From the NCBI GenBank assembly GCA_964642385.1, contig CAZXON010000003.1, forward strand, positions 1 through 64,000: a DNA stretch of 64,000 nt, in the 5' to 3' direction. This DNA is from JBDHUW01 sp964642385 (GTDB lineage: Bacteria; Patescibacteriota; Gracilibacteria; Absconditabacterales; Absconditicoccaceae). The translations under genes were made by a program, and so were the position numbers. The notes beneath the pieces are model-generated. The model had not been told where the DNA came from and made no database searches. It saw only the letters and a program-made list of their open reading frames with translations. Positions 34,833 through 46,907 of the stretch are shown here, piece by piece (within the stretch, counting starts at the first letter, position 1; each line of letters starts with the position of its first letter).

Positions 34833-35151
34833 CCTGGCTTCATTGTGTCAAATATAAAAAAACTTTCCAAGGAGGAGAGTTTCATAGATGAAGTTTTTAT
34901 GTGTTAGCGTGATGCGCTTTCATCATAAATTACTTCCAAAGAAGACTACTTACCTCAGCAGGGTTTACAAGAAATAGGTTTCTTCACCGGCTATCTTGGG
35001 TTATTCGCTGCAAAAATACTTCCACAGCAATGGAGTAAATATAGGGATCCGAAAACAAATTGCAAGTCGAAAAATTAAATTAATATATATTTGTATTTTG
35101 ATTGATTCTCATTAAACTCGTACGGAAAAGAATATTTAGCTATTTATAATT
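34833..35151. promoter_or_regulatory. Intergenic control region: rplJ leader and divergent start
   Basis: On the minus strand roughly 150 nt of conserved-looking, structured leader precede rplJ, ending in an intrinsic-terminator-like hairpin at 34856-34881. uL10 leaders are classical autoregulatory sites, and position plus hairpin fit that role. The sequence around 34940-34990 ('GCCGGTGAAGAAACC') could form its core. On the plus side a TATAAT (35145-35150) abuts the next gene. Confidence 0.5.
34856..34881 (-). terminator. Attenuator hairpin in the rplJ leader
   Basis: On the minus strand AAACT...TCC pairs with GGA...AGTTT and is followed by TTTTTT, about 25 nt before the rplJ start codon. 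Confidence 0.5.
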
Positions 35152-35469
35152 ATGATGGAGAATCACCAGTTAATCAAAAGCTTTCACCTGCTTTCTTTTG
35201 ATCAAAAAAAAGAAAAAGTCATACAGCTTTTGAATTGATTAAAGGAATCAGATGTGATGTTTTTGAATGCTTTAAAATATATTAGAACGGTTGAGGTAGA
35301 TGAGGCATATATTGATTCTATCTACATCAATATTATTGAATTTTGATCTGCTATCAAACTACAAAAAAACAACAAAAATAGAGAATTAACCCAAGAAAAA
35401 ATAAAAAGCATTAAAGAAAAAGAAGCAAGCGAAAAATCCAAAGATGATTTAGATTTTTTAATTTTTTAG
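35152..35469 (+). CDS. Hypothetical protein, 105 aa
   Basis: Small, charged, helical protein ('SFDQKKEKVIQLLNGLKESD', then a Lys/Glu-rich C-terminus) without membrane segments. Two ATGs are adjacent (35152, 35155). It lies 11 nt before the 976-aa gene and is almost certainly co-transcribed; it may be a chaperone or partner of that protein. No family recognised. Confidence 0.65.
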
Positions 35470-35480
35470 TTCGATCAACT

Positions 35481-38411
35481 ATGGAAGACAATATAAATTA
35501 TGAGAAAAAAGTAGATGCGTATCGTGCTGACATGTTGCCTGAAGAGCTCTTGATTTTAGATTCTATCAACGCTGAGCTAAAAATAAATAAATATTCTATT
35601 AGCTGAAAAACAGATAATGAGTTGTTAAGCATCCCAGATGGTTTTGATCTCTATGGCGCAGAATGAAAAGCTTTGTTTTGAAACGACATAAAAACGTTCT
35701 CAGATAAAGAAGTATGGGAGAAGTTTTATAAACTCAAATTTGATATAGAAAAAAGATATTTACTGCCAACTATTTTATGAGATTTCGAGGATCCCGAAAG
35801 AAAGCTTAGTCTAGACGCTGTTTTGAATCTAGATTATGAAGGGATAGATAAAATGCTCAACTCGGACGATGAAAATCAACAGAGGTTTTGTCTTAATTTT
35901 ATAAAAGATGTTGCAACCTACACATGATTAACTACGGGCATGAGAATGGATTTAATGAAAAAAATCAATGATACATTGATAAAAAAAATAGCAACTCATA
36001 CATGACTTGCAAAAGAAATAGAATGAGCTACGTCAGGCTTGTTTCTTCACTCAGACATGAATCAAGAAATGGTTAATCTAAGTTTTAGTTTTTTTGTTGG
36101 ATTTTTTGAATGATTGCCCATGCATATTGCAAAAGAATTTAGCCCTTATAACTGGTTGGAGTCGTTAATGAAGAAACACAAAAACTTGCAACCACCAAAT
36201 GATATAAACAACCTATCAAAATCTATCCAAGAAAAGTTCAATGTAGATATGCTTTTATATTTTTATGCAAATTTAACAAATTTTGAAATACCTGCGGTTT
36301 CTCTAGAAACAACTCTATCAAACATGGAATCAATGATAATAAATTCTTTTCCTAGTAATGTGTCTTGAGTGTTTTTTATCGACTGATTGTTGCTTTATTT
36401 ACAAAAAAATAATCAAATAGAGGCATTTAAACAAATATTTTGAACTTTCAGTGAATCGAAGAGGGCAATTTTCATATATTCTTTTTTATTTTCTGCACAA
36501 TACTACAATAGTGAAGAATGTTTCTCTCTTGTTGAAGAACTCATGTGATGAGATGATGGTATAAAAGATATTCTTAAGGCGCTCATAGCAAGATGAGAGT
36601 CTGAATGGGAATTACACAAAGCTTTGTATAATAGATACTTTCCATGATTCGAAACTAACCCTAATGATGAAGTACGAAAAAGCGTAGTAAGCAGAATCCA
36701 AGGCCAGATAGACCCTTACGCATATCAAGTATTGAGGCGTGTGTCGCTAGAAATTGCTAGGGTAAATGTTAAAGAAATAGTAACAAATTCAAAAAACATT
36801 TCCCAACAGATCAAGGCGTTAGAGGGAAAATCACTAACTGCCAATGATATAGATCGAATCAATGAACTGATACAACAACAGCCAACAGAGGAGCTGAAAC
36901 AAAATATTCGATATGAATGTGTATTAAATAATCCAAATGAGTTCGTAGGTAAACTTACCAATTTTGATACGAACCAAATATTTTGATTTGATAAAGAGTT
37001 ATTTGATGCGTTATTCGCAAATAGCCCTGATCGGCATGATCAGCAAAAGTTGAGAGATGATTTAATTAGAGGATCAGAACTCCTCAAAGAGACTGGGAAT
37101 CTAAATATTATAAAAGACTTGTTTGAGGTCTATAATCTTACATGCTACAAAAGATATTCCAAAGAAATCCTGAAACAGATGGTGGAAAATAAAGATAAAC
37201 CAACATGAAAGCCCGTATTCCCTATTTTTATGACAAAGAGAGACTATAATTGAGCTCTGGGTCGAGTATTAAATGATGGCTGAGAAGTAGCTAAAATGAT
37301 GACAGAATTTGATATTAGAATTTTTGAACCAGGTGATAATAATGAAAAGTTTTTTGGACGTTCTGGAATATTGGACAGATTTTATACAGAATATATAGCC
37401 AAAGGATGAAAACGAGAAAATGTTAATTCTATGATAGGTATGCATTGAAATCAATTTAATATACTAAAGGTAAAGCCATTGAATCCTAAGGAAGATATTT
37501 CGTTTCAAGATAGAGATCTTTTTCTCGTATTATCAAAATATCTAAAATGATGAACTGTTTCCTTGCTTTCGTGTTCTACCTGATCAAATGATAATTGAGA
37601 GTCTAATGTCGCACAATCTGCTGCTAAATTTTTGGGTAGCAGAGTTATGGCACCACACAATGACAGTAATCTTGAAAGTATTGTGTATAATAAATCTTGA
37701 TGAATAGAATTTACGAATTATTTTGGCAATACGTCTACCGTAATTTATGATGGGCGTGAAGATATAGAATCTACCGAAGATATCATAGACATAGATGAAG
37801 ACAGTGGAAATGACATAGATATATTGGGAAATGATGGACTCTGAGCAGTTGATTTTGCCATACAGACATGATCTCTTTGAGATGTTTCAGTTGAAAAAAC
37901 GGAAACTGAAAATAAATGGAAAATAAGCAAATGAACTGATGTTGTTTTTGTAGAAAAAAAACAAAATAATTGAAAATTCGTACTTTCGATTGATGCTACT
38001 TGAAGTGAGAGTGTGTCTTTAGAGTTACCATATACGGCATTTTCTAAGTGACTACCAAAGCGCATTGTGGATTTTGAATGAAATTCATCCCAAGAAGAGA
38101 ATAATTTTAAAGTGGAGTCGGATTCAACCATCAAACTCAATATTGTAAAATCAGGAACCTGAGCGCAAGAGACCAGTTTAAATAAAGATCGCATCTATAA
38201 TAAAGGCAAAAATATACTCATTGATATCCAAGAATATACTGATGTGAGCTGAATAAATATATATGACGTTGGTTGAAAATTAGTCAAGAATATCATGGGC
38301 GTTGATCACACACCAGTAGAAGTAGATATGAATTGAGTGCCCAGTGGTATGTACATCGTGACTATCAACAAATCTGGGTTGTCATCATCAACAAAAATTA
38401 TTTTACCTTAG
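35481..38411 (+). CDS. 976-aa protein with caspase-like His/Cys signature and Por-secretion-like tail
   Basis: The first 600 residues are alpha-helical and unrecognised. At residue 655 'MIGMHGNQF' supplies a His, and at 698 'GGTVSLLSCSTGSNDN' supplies a Cys, followed by 'AAKFLGSRVMAPHND'. This spacing (strand-HG, helix, strand-SCxTG, helix, strand-AP) resembles clan CD (caspase/gingipain-like) cysteine peptidase folds. After an acidic 'IDIDEDSGNDIDI' linker and a beta-rich domain, the last 50 residues ('INIYDVGGKLVKN', 'GVPSGMYIVTINKSG', 'STKIILP') look like a type A C-terminal sorting domain of the Por/T9SS class. No signal peptide is visible. Function inferred only. Confidence 0.75.
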
Positions 38412-38542
38412 TGCGATCTCGTGTCATTTTCAATCAATAATTGTACTTCGAAATACCTGACGTGATTACATTAAAAAATATTTTTTTATTTAGCCCTATT
38501 CCGTTTCAGGCGAGCTGTTCGTGGGATTGGTATTTCCCTTTT

Positions 38543-40609
38543 TTATGTAGTTCATTCTGATGATGCTTTAGGTGTCTCAGGCGCGTCAGGCGTGTCAGTC
38601 GGGTTAGAACTCTCAGGCGTGGCTTTTTTTTGTTGTGAATCAGAAGCAAAAAGGACAGATCTTTCATTAATAGTTCACGTTAAGGCACTTCCTGTCAATT
38701 CTGCACTTACCACTTTGATGAACGCTTTTCCTAAATCTTCTGTTATGTTAAATAACTTATCGGCTTGATCTGGATTAAATTTTCTCAACGCTTGTTTTTC
38801 CGAGTCAGTCAAACCGTACGTTGTAGAATTGGAATTTATTTTTTTTATTAAATTAGGATTGTTTGATGCATATTTTGTAAGAAGGGTTTTGAGATTTGCT
38901 CAACTAGAAACTGTAATTTCTGTTTTACCTTGTTCTGCTGCCTTCTCCTTGATTGCACCCAAATATTCAGAAATGCTGTCTCCTTTAAAATTTCATAGTT
39001 CGGTTACTACTCCCTCTCCAATATCGTTTAATTTTCAAAAATCAACACCTAAGCCTTTTTCTATTAAGCTTCATACACCAGTTTCTCAAAATTTTCTTGC
39101 CAAAGTTTGTCTTTCATTAGTTTGCTTGTCTTGAAATTTACCTTTATACTTGTTCATCAGAGCTTGTGGCGCTCAAGCAAGTCATCACAGTGAAACCTTT
39201 TCACCCATTCATCACATAGGTATAACTTTTGCTCATGCGACAAGACTCTTTCCCAGTTTCATGATGCCATCATATGTTGATGATGCAATTTTAGATGTAT
39301 TTGCCGTTATGCCGACTACTCATCGAAGAAGAAGGATACTCATTGTTACTAAGATAACATATCAAACCACACCTCAAGCAAAGTCTGCAATATCTTTAAA
39401 TAGATCACCTTGGAGTATAACATTTGTGCCAGGAGCAGTAAACGAACTTGTATCTTCTGCTTCTCTTGCAATGCTTGCGCCTTGCCCAAGTGGCACCGAC
39501 ACTCTAGTTACTGGTTTCTTTTCATCTGTCACGTTTTTTGGAGCCCCACCTAAAACATAAAACATACTACTTGTTAGTATCAGCGTTATCGCCATCCCTG
39601 CAATAGTTAGAACCGGAGCAAATATCATTCCCACAACTTCTTTCAAAGAAAGCAGGTCGTTAATGCTATTTCATCCAACTTTCCCTTCGACTTTTGGCAT
39701 TTTAGAGAGCCCCTTATCATTAAAAATAACCAAAAGGGGAGAAAAAATAATTATAATCCGCAAATACAGGACTCTTTTTAAGTTTATGACAAATAGGGCT
39801 ATGATTGGAGCCAAAAACATTATAAGGATAAAAATTTTGATAATTCATGCTAAACTTAAATCACTTCGTGTAGACGTTTCTTCATCAAGAATATTAAATT
39901 CTTGAAGTCTAAATATACTCATTCACATAAATATAAGAGGGCCACTCATGTCATTAAAACGAGACCAAACTTGATCTAGCTTATAATCTCTGCCTTCTGT
40001 TTGATTTTTATTGACTGCAACAATGGGATTTTTACATTCTAATTGGACTCTAACTGTATCTTGAACAGTAGCAAGAAGTGATTTCATTTCCATTTCACTC
40101 TTTTTATTTGTTTTGAAAAATGCTTGTGGGATAGCACCAACAGCTGCGGTACCAATGTTAGAGAGATCAATTGCAGCTCCCATCACAAACCAACTCATAT
40201 TTACAAGTACAGTAGAAACGAGCACTTTGGGAAGAAGCGCTTTGATATTAAATGCATCTTTTCCGATCACTCATCTAGCGATTTGATAAATAAGCAATCA
40301 AGCAATCGCAAAGTTAGCAATATTTTTCATATAGTTCCATAGTGTCCAGAGGGTTTTATCCAGACCGATTCCTGACGCATATACCCATTCATTACTCATC
40401 AATTGTCCTGCGAGAGTAGCAATTATTACCCATATCCACGATCATATCCTTACTACCACATCAAATATAACTCCAATTATGTCATTTGTTGTATCTAATG
40501 TGGAAATATCAACACAATCGGTTCAAGTAACTGCAGCAAAAACACTATCCCATGGGAGGAAGAATGCTAGGGCAAGGACTACTATCAGATAGAAATATTT
40601 TTTCTTCAT
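38543..40609 (-). CDS. VirB6/TrbL-like polytopic membrane protein, 688 aa
   Basis: A signal-like N-terminus ending 'WDSVFAAVTG' is followed by five or six hydrophobic helices up to about residue 380. The motif 'APIIALFVINLKRVLYLRII' with 'FSPLLVIFNDKG' matches the TrbL/VirB6 channel component of type IV secretion, and the same pattern recurs in the gene upstream. The C-terminal 300 residues are soluble and glycine/lysine-rich and end in a Ser/Pro/Thr/Asp tail. It follows the paralogous gene by 38 nt. No VirB4 or VirD4 ATPase is in the window. Confidence 0.75.
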
Positions 40610-40647
40610 GGTGTATGTAATCGGTCTAAATATTACTCACTATTTTT

Positions 40648-43494
40648 TTATGGATTTGTTGTTGTATTAGGGTTATTTGTTCATGATTGTGTAGTTGGAG
40701 TTGCTGTTGGATTGGTGTTGTTTGTTCATGATTGTGTAGTTGTTCATGATCAACTAGCTGGTTTAGTTTTATTAGTATTTTTTGCTCCATTGCTTGGTTT
40801 GTTTGTTTTAGTAGGACGTAAGACATTTTCAACATCTTGACGGGTAGTATCGCCAAATGTTTTTGTAATCCAATCACTTAATTCTTTTTCAGCCACTCAT
40901 TTATTTTCATCACCTTCTGCTAGTTTTATTTTTTTAATATATTCATCATACTCACTTATCAGTGATTCTTTTTCTGTTTCTGATGCTTCTAATTCAATTC
41001 GTTTTTCTTTATCGTCATTTGGATTGATTTTGACAATTTTTTGTATTACCCCATTTGTACCAATTTTATACGTTTTTTTTGCTTTATTATTATTATCGAT
41101 AATTTGTTGCAAGTAATCCTGTATATTTTTATCTACATCGCCGTTTGTTTTGTAGAAGAATTTCATATTACTGACGATCTCGGATCATTTTCCTTCGCCT
41201 AAATATGCATCTCCATAAGCAGCTAGATTAGTCAAGAATCTGGTTCATTTTGCAGATTTCGGATCATACACTTCGCTTGGTAAATCGAATTTGTCACTGC
41301 TACCCATTTTTGCATTTAATGCATTGAAATATCCAGTTAATCCTGCAATTTGTGATGCGTTTTCATTTAAATCCTTGAATAAAGAATCGTCTGTCACAAT
41401 GCGATTTAACTCTCCAAGTGTCGTTTGCATGTTTGCGTCACTCTTCAGTGTTGCGTTAGTAGCTGCGCTAATTTGTTCTTCCAGTTTTCTATCTTTTCCT
41501 AGTAAGTTATTTCCAATTCAATCTATAATATCTGCCGTTTTTGATACTTGTTGTCCGGGAGCGTTGGTGATTTTTGAAGTAATTTCTTTGACTGCTCATG
41601 TGATACCTCATATGCTTCAATATCCGCCACCTGGCAATGGAATAAATTGAAGTCATCACGCAAATCATTTCGCTACTCATTCTATACTTTCTACTGTTTT
41701 CGCTGTTAGTTCATTTGTCTTGAGTGCAGCCATAACGACGAACCACATGAGACCAATTCCAAAGATATTCATAATAATCCAAGCAAAATAATCTGTTATT
41801 CCGGCTCAGAAATTTAATGACTTACTACTTATGCATAGGTTCGTGATTCATACATCGTAACATGACGCTCCGTCTATAACCTTTGAACGCACTCACACCG
41901 TCTCCAATGATCAATTTCTTGCAAATCATTCGCTCAAAGCACTTAACATTATTATAGACAAAGAGAGAGCAAACGTGACAACAACAGGCAAGAGAATAAG
42001 CGATAATATACTCTTTAGTGTAAACTTTTTGGTAAGTGGGTTGTCTTTAGGTAGTATGTCTCATGCTATACCCAGCGCTATCAATGGAGAAAAAGCAATT
42101 ATAACCCACAAATATGCGACCCTCATGATCAGAACAACAACTAGTGCAATTAACGGAACCAAGAATCCAATCATAATTGCGATCTTCAACAATGTTTCTA
42201 TCGTAAGAGTCGCTGTCGTTTGAGGAGCATCTAAATGAATACTAGATAACCCCAAAATTGATGCATACAAAGAAAAAAATGATCATTGTTTTCACATTCC
42301 CTTTCTAGCAAGATTTCACAAAAATGTACAATTTGATGTTTTGATGCGTTCTACATCCTCATCATATCATTTAGGATCGATCTTCACACCGCAACCCCTG
42401 TCTTTTACAAAGTCTATTCTAGAGTCTATAATCATTTTTTGCATAGCTTCACTTGCGGGTTCCATAGATGTGCCGTCTGGTGCTACATTTATAGTTAGAA
42501 CGTCTTGTCAATAGACACAATATCCCTCATTGATTTCTTCTTTTTTCACTGTTAGAGGTAAAACCTTATCTTTACCTGCTTTTTCTGATTCTGGGGTAAC
42601 ATCTTCTGCTAGTTTATAAGCATCCATGAAATCTGTTCCCCATTTTATTTTTTTTTCTTCAATTAAGCACGGAAGAATGTATTTCTTTGGTAAGTTTGCT
42701 CATTCCCACGTATAAAGCATAACAAGATTGTCGTTTTTGGCCACCTTCGTATTTAGCTTTACTGATGTTTTTATTCCTAGTATAGGTCTACTCGCAACCG
42801 TTTCATCTATGATATTCAATGGTAGTGATCACAACCCAGCGGTAAGCACTATCGAAAGATCCACCAACGCTCACATAATAAACCAACTTGTTTGTACGCC
42901 AACACTGGAGAGCAATAATTTCGTGATTATTTTGGTCACATTTGTTGTGTCAGATTTTCATGATTTAATGTCAAAAATATATTTTAGCACTTGTCGCAAA
43001 AATATAAATCAAATGATGAAATTGGCGAAATTCCTTGCTATTTGCCAAAATTGCCAAAGCGCTTTATCTAATCAGAAGACTTCGCCGTAGACCAAAGAGT
43101 TATCCATTGCGATGCCGGCAATCCAGAGGAATGGCCATATAAATATATAAGCAGTTTTAAGAATACTCTGTAATAACTGCACGAAGTCCACATCGGCGCC
43201 TTTTTTAGCGGGATCTGTTTGTACTCATCCTGTTGTTCCGCCTGTAGCGAATGCAACCGTTTTTTGAAATGTATATGTTGCATCAAAAACGCTTTGAGAG
43301 TGTGTACTATCTATCTGGGAACTTTGATTGATAGCCACGGTACTTACTGTTTTGGTGGGACTCTCAGAGTGCGTTGGGTGTGAAAAAAAATTAGTGTACC
43401 CCAAAAGTACTGTGAGGAAAAGGACTGCTCCACCAATTGTTTTCATGAGCGTGGTTGTTTTACTTGTTCCCTTTTGTTTTGCTACTGTGTTCAT
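40648..43494 (-). CDS. VirB6/TrbL-like polytopic membrane protein, 948 aa
   Basis: An N-terminal hydrophobic segment ('GGAVLFLTVLLGYTNFF') is followed by several membrane helices and the core 'PLIALVVVLIMRVAYLWVII' then 'AFSPLIALGIAGD', the same core as in the downstream gene. A cysteine-bearing extracellular loop lies between ('CLIEEKKIKWGTDF', 'RGCGVKID'). The last 55 residues are a degenerate Thr/Asn/Ser/Gly repeat ('TTTQSGTNN' twice). The two genes are paralogues in tandem. Type IV secretion, conjugation or pilus-related export are candidate roles. Continuous only under TGA=Gly. Confidence 0.75.
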
Positions 43495-43565
43495 GCAAAG
43501 ATATGCAAAATAAAATACTATACCTTAGTATAAACACAAATGCTTGAAAAAGAAAAAAGTATCGA

Positions 43566-44846
43566 TTAAAGAATATTTAATTCAGATAATAGCGTGCGAT
43601 ATTTCTCACTTTCAGTTCAATATCTTGACAAAATGTATTTTTTCACTAATTCCTTCCAATCTAGGAGTGATTGTTGGAGATTGTATTGAGAAATATCCAA
43701 AAGCTCGGTCATGTCTTCTTGCGTAGAAAGTTTTTGTTTGTATTGAATGTCGTGGATGGTCTCTCTGATCTCACTAGAGAGGAGTTGTTCTATGTCCGAT
43801 ATGTTTTTTTGTGTGTAAAAAATGAGTGATATGTCACTTGCATCGAACGTCGGGATTGCTCAAGGATCTATGTTTTCTCCAAACCAACTTATGTGGTTTT
43901 TGTAGACGTTTTGGTAAACAGCGGTTATCGTTTCGTTCGTGATTGATTGGTCGGTTGTTCAAACGCCTGTCGCATCAAGATCCAATGTCAAATATGGGTT
44001 TATATTGATTCCTTTTCCTGCTCGTAGATTTTTTTCTGGATCGTACTGCCAAAATCGCTTTTGTTGATCGCGCTCGGTGCTAGAGGAGTGCCATGTGCTT
44101 CCCACGCAAAAATAGTTTTTGTGGGTAAATGCTTTGTGGAGATGTCCAGAGATAACCGTAGGCACAACCTCCATTCGCAGATGATGCAAGGAAATATCTT
44201 TGTAGTCAAACTTCGCAAATTGTCATGGAAACGATGTGTTTGCGGTATAGTAATGATGCACAAGTATCGGTTTTTTTTCTGCTGTCGTGTCGGAAAAATA
44301 TATCTCAAAAAGGGTCATATTTAACGCTCAGGATAGTTGTTCGTTGCTGTTTTTGGAAGCCAACAAACGGATGCTTTCGCTGAAAAGACTCGGCGCGTCT
44401 GCGAGCGATCAGGGGATACTGGTAGCATATTTTTCCAGAAAAGTTTCTTTTTGTGTGTGTAAAAATTCTTTGTTGAATGGCAAAAAGAAAAACTCTTTTC
44501 ACTCTATAAGATAGGTGCTTGGCTCGGTTACAAAATGTATTTTATTTTCACTTGTGCGTGCATTGAGAATATCGGCGATTTTTTTTCATTCGTGATAGAT
44601 GAAATGCTGATTGAGCCAGTCGTGATTGCCAGCCATAACATACACATTTTTGCCCTCATCCCAGAGCGAGAGAAAAAAATCAAACAAATCAGCAAGCGCC
44701 TGGCGATCGTAACTAAACATATACATATAATCACCCAAGAAAACTATATTTTTTTCTGCAGGAAAACCATCCACAAACTGGCGTAGTTCCTGGAGAATTT
44801 TGGCGCTTTGTTTCGCATTTATGTGCACATCTCAAACAAACAGCAT
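43566..44846 (-). CDS. Calcineurin-like metallophosphoesterase, 426 aa
   Basis: Metal-ligand motifs appear in order: 'LFVGDVHIN' (GD-x-H, residues 5-8), 'IVFLGDYMYMF' (GD), 'MAGNHDW' (GNHD), 'LVHHYYT' and 'VISGHLHK' (GHxH). This is the complete dinuclear-metal phosphoesterase set. The C-terminal 150 residues are helical with no recognised domain. The arrangement is closest to the SbcD/MPP class, but no sbcC-like ATPase lies beside it, so the substrate is unknown. The first codons contain a TGA (Gly of GDVHIN), so the standard code would hide the true start. Confidence 0.85.
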
Positions 44847-44979
44847 AATGCTAGTATATATTTTCCATTTGGTTTTTGTAGGGGAGATTGAGACCGGTCT
44901 CACGGATGCATAAAATTGGCGGATGACAAGGGGACGGCTACCCTGTGCTTTACAATACTTACTGAAAGAGTTTTGAAAA

Positions 44980-45243
44980 TTATGATATTTCTTCTAGTAG
45001 CTTATTTATATTTCTGATTTGTTTCTGTCATTTTTTGCTTGAGAGGTGCTTTTTGATTCCTGTATCAAATATATTTTCTAAAAGAACATCTTGTTGTATT
45101 TCTACTATTTTTGTATCGCTTATAAATTTGACAAGGAATAGTTTTATGATGAAATTTAAATTACTTCCTAAATCTTCAGCTTTTTTTTGAGCTTTGTCTT
45201 TGATTGTTGCAGGGATTCTCATATTTAATTGTGCTGTACTCAT
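44980..45243 (-). CDS. RelB/DinJ-type ribbon-helix-helix protein (orphan antitoxin-like)
   Basis: The 87-aa product opens 'MSTAQLNMRIPATIKDKAQK' with a beta strand and two helices of a RelB/DinJ-like RHH DNA-binding domain, then 'AEDLGSNLNFIIKLFLVKFI'. Such proteins repress their own promoter and neutralise an RNase toxin. No toxin gene (RelE, YafQ, HicA type) is adjacent: the gene after it is the phosphoesterase and the one before it is the DUF1016 nuclease. It has its own promoter. It may be a solitary antitoxin or a regulator. Confidence 0.75.
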
Positions 45244-45279
45244 TTTGATTACAAAAAGGAATAAATGTTTGATATACAG

Positions 45280-45307
45280 AGTATAGCGATTCGCCAGAGA
45301 ATTGCAA
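45280..45307 (-). promoter_or_regulatory. Promoter of the RHH gene
   Basis: On the minus strand TTGCAA, 16 nt, TATACT. The predicted start is about 30 nt before the ATG. Confidence 0.6.
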
Positions 45308-45429
45308 TAGATTTTTTAGATTAGGGGATAAACAAAATAAAAAAATTCACCTTGCATATTCTTTATTTTACTGATAATTGATATTTGCTCTTAAAATATG
45401 ATTTTACATTCATTAATTATATCGAAAAA

Positions 45430-46443
45430 TTACTCATCTGTCCCTACAATTCCATTAACTTTTTCTTGCAACTCTTCTTTATTTGGTAAATATAGTTGAT
45501 ATTTGGAAACAAAAAGTTGATTCGTGATTCATCCAAGAGCATATTCAACCATAGCATGTTCCTTATCTTTTGCTAAGATTATACCGATTGGTTCATTGTC
45601 TCCTTCGGTCATTTCTTCTTTTTTAAAATAATTTAAGTACATGTTCATTTGCCCTATGTCTCAATGTTTGATTTTTTTCGTTTTCAAATCTATCAAAACA
45701 AAGCATTTCAAAATTCTATGATAAAAGACAAGGTCGATATAATAATGCGTATTATTGAGTGTTATTCTGTATTGTCTTGCAACAAAAGTGAATCATTTTC
45801 AAAGTTCCATTATGATTTTTTGTAAATTATCGATTATCTTTTGTTCCAGATTTGATTCCGAATAGATACTATTTTCACTGTATCACAAAAAATCCAGTAT
45901 ATATGGATCTTTCAGGATATCTTTACTCTCTTTAATTGTGATTCATTTCTTAGATAATTCCAAAACTCATTCTTTGTCTTTAGATAATGCTAGTCTTTGA
46001 TATAACGAACTTTCAATTTGTCTTTTCATCTCTCTCGTACTTCGATTCTCATTTATCGTTTGTTGTTCATAGAAAGATCTTTCTAAGTCGTTTTCTATAA
46101 TTAAAAGTTCTGCAAAATGAGTTCGTGTTAATTTTCCAGGCAGTGCTTGGAAAATTGGATATTTGATGTAAAACTGTCTAATCAAGTACAGATTACTTCT
46201 ACTAAATCATTTTCCATATCATTTTTTTAGATCTTTTGCTAGTCTATCAAAAAGTTGTGACCCATATTCTGCTTTCTCTCTGCCATTTTGTTCATATTCA
46301 ACAATATGTTTCCCTATTTCTCGATAGGTTTCTATCAAAATGGTATTAACTTGCTGGTAAGCAAAACTTCTCGCATGATTGAGTAAATTGCCAATAGTTG
46401 AAATTAGATCTGTATATTGGACTCATGATTTTGTGTTTAGCAT
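45430..46443 (-). CDS. DUF1016 / PDDEXK nuclease domain protein (YhcG-like)
   Basis: The 337-aa protein has the two-part YhcG layout. The N-terminal DUF1016 helical domain shows 'ARSFAYQQVNTILIETYREI', 'YGSQLFDRLAKDL' and 'FSRSNLYLIRQFYIKYP'. The C-terminal PDDEXK-type nuclease domain has 'FVARQYRITLNNTHYYIDLV', 'FVLIDLKTKKIKHGDIGQM' and 'NYFKKEEMTEGDNEPIGIIL'. The D...(D/E)xK motif is visible as 'IDLVFYH'...'LIDLKTK'. The family is common in restriction-island and mobile contexts and tied to DNA cleavage and defence. It sits alone here between the antitoxin-like gene and the pilin region. Confidence 0.9.
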
Positions 46444-46623
46444 GGAAGGACGTAAAAGATAAAATTGCCTTGTTTTCTATATAATGCGTGATAATTATTC
46501 TCATTTTCTTAGAAATGACTCTTAAAAAGAAGCGAGTGTGACTATCTCAAAAAAGAAATCTACTGACAAAACTATGAAAAAATAGTTGATAAGATCTGTC
46601 TGTCTTACGATATCTACCCTTTG

Positions 46624-46870
46624 CCGTCTTCCGTCCTATCGGTGCGCACCTAGACAATCACAACCTCTCGGAAGTTGCCCTTCGGGCAAACACACCTACT
46701 CACAACGGTTTCTCACTCGCCAACAGTTTCAAAAAAAACGCCGGCCACCGCGCAACCGTCGGTAAAAAAATCGCAAGGCGATTTTTTTATATATTCGTAT
46801 AGATAGAAACTACTATCAATACGAGAAAATCCATCTTGCAATCGTTGCGAGATTCTATAATACAAACAAT
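46624..46870 (+). repeat. Long upstream repeat, copy 1
   Basis: About 200 matching bases are shared with 50646-50845. In order the unit holds GACAATCACAACCTCTCGG, a TTGCCC-TTC-GGGCAA hairpin, GCACAACCGTCGG, the AAAAAAATCGC-AAG-GCGATTTTTTT hairpin, an inverted repeat CGTAT..GATAG/CTATC..ATACG, and TTGCAATCGTTGCGAGATTC before TATAAT. Both copies precede a pilin-like gene. Confidence 0.8.
46764..46788. terminator. Symmetric terminator hairpin in long repeat copy 1
   Basis: AAAAAAATCGC-AAG-GCGATTTTTTT is a perfect palindromic hairpin able to terminate from either side. Confidence 0.7.
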
Positions 46871-46907
46871 GATTAATAACTAACAATTTACCCTTAACCC
46901 CAACTGA

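Larger units (their letters stand above)
46444..46907. other. Upstream region of the first pilin-like gene
   Basis: It holds long repeat copy 1 (46624-46870) with two hairpins and a TATAAT at 46856-46861. The first 150 bases between the DUF1016 start and the repeat show no gene. A 55-nt segment (46693-46748) is absent from the second copy. Confidence 0.6.

Noticed and set aside
40626..40877. Minus-strand frame rich in 'HEQ' repeats
   Set aside because: It is the out-of-phase reading of the Thr/Asn/Ser-rich tail of the 948-aa gene, which is continuous in the adjacent frame with TGA as Gly.
44880..44900. GAGACCGGTCTC palindrome as a regulatory operator
   Set aside because: A single short palindrome with no promoter nearby and no second copy; too weak to call.
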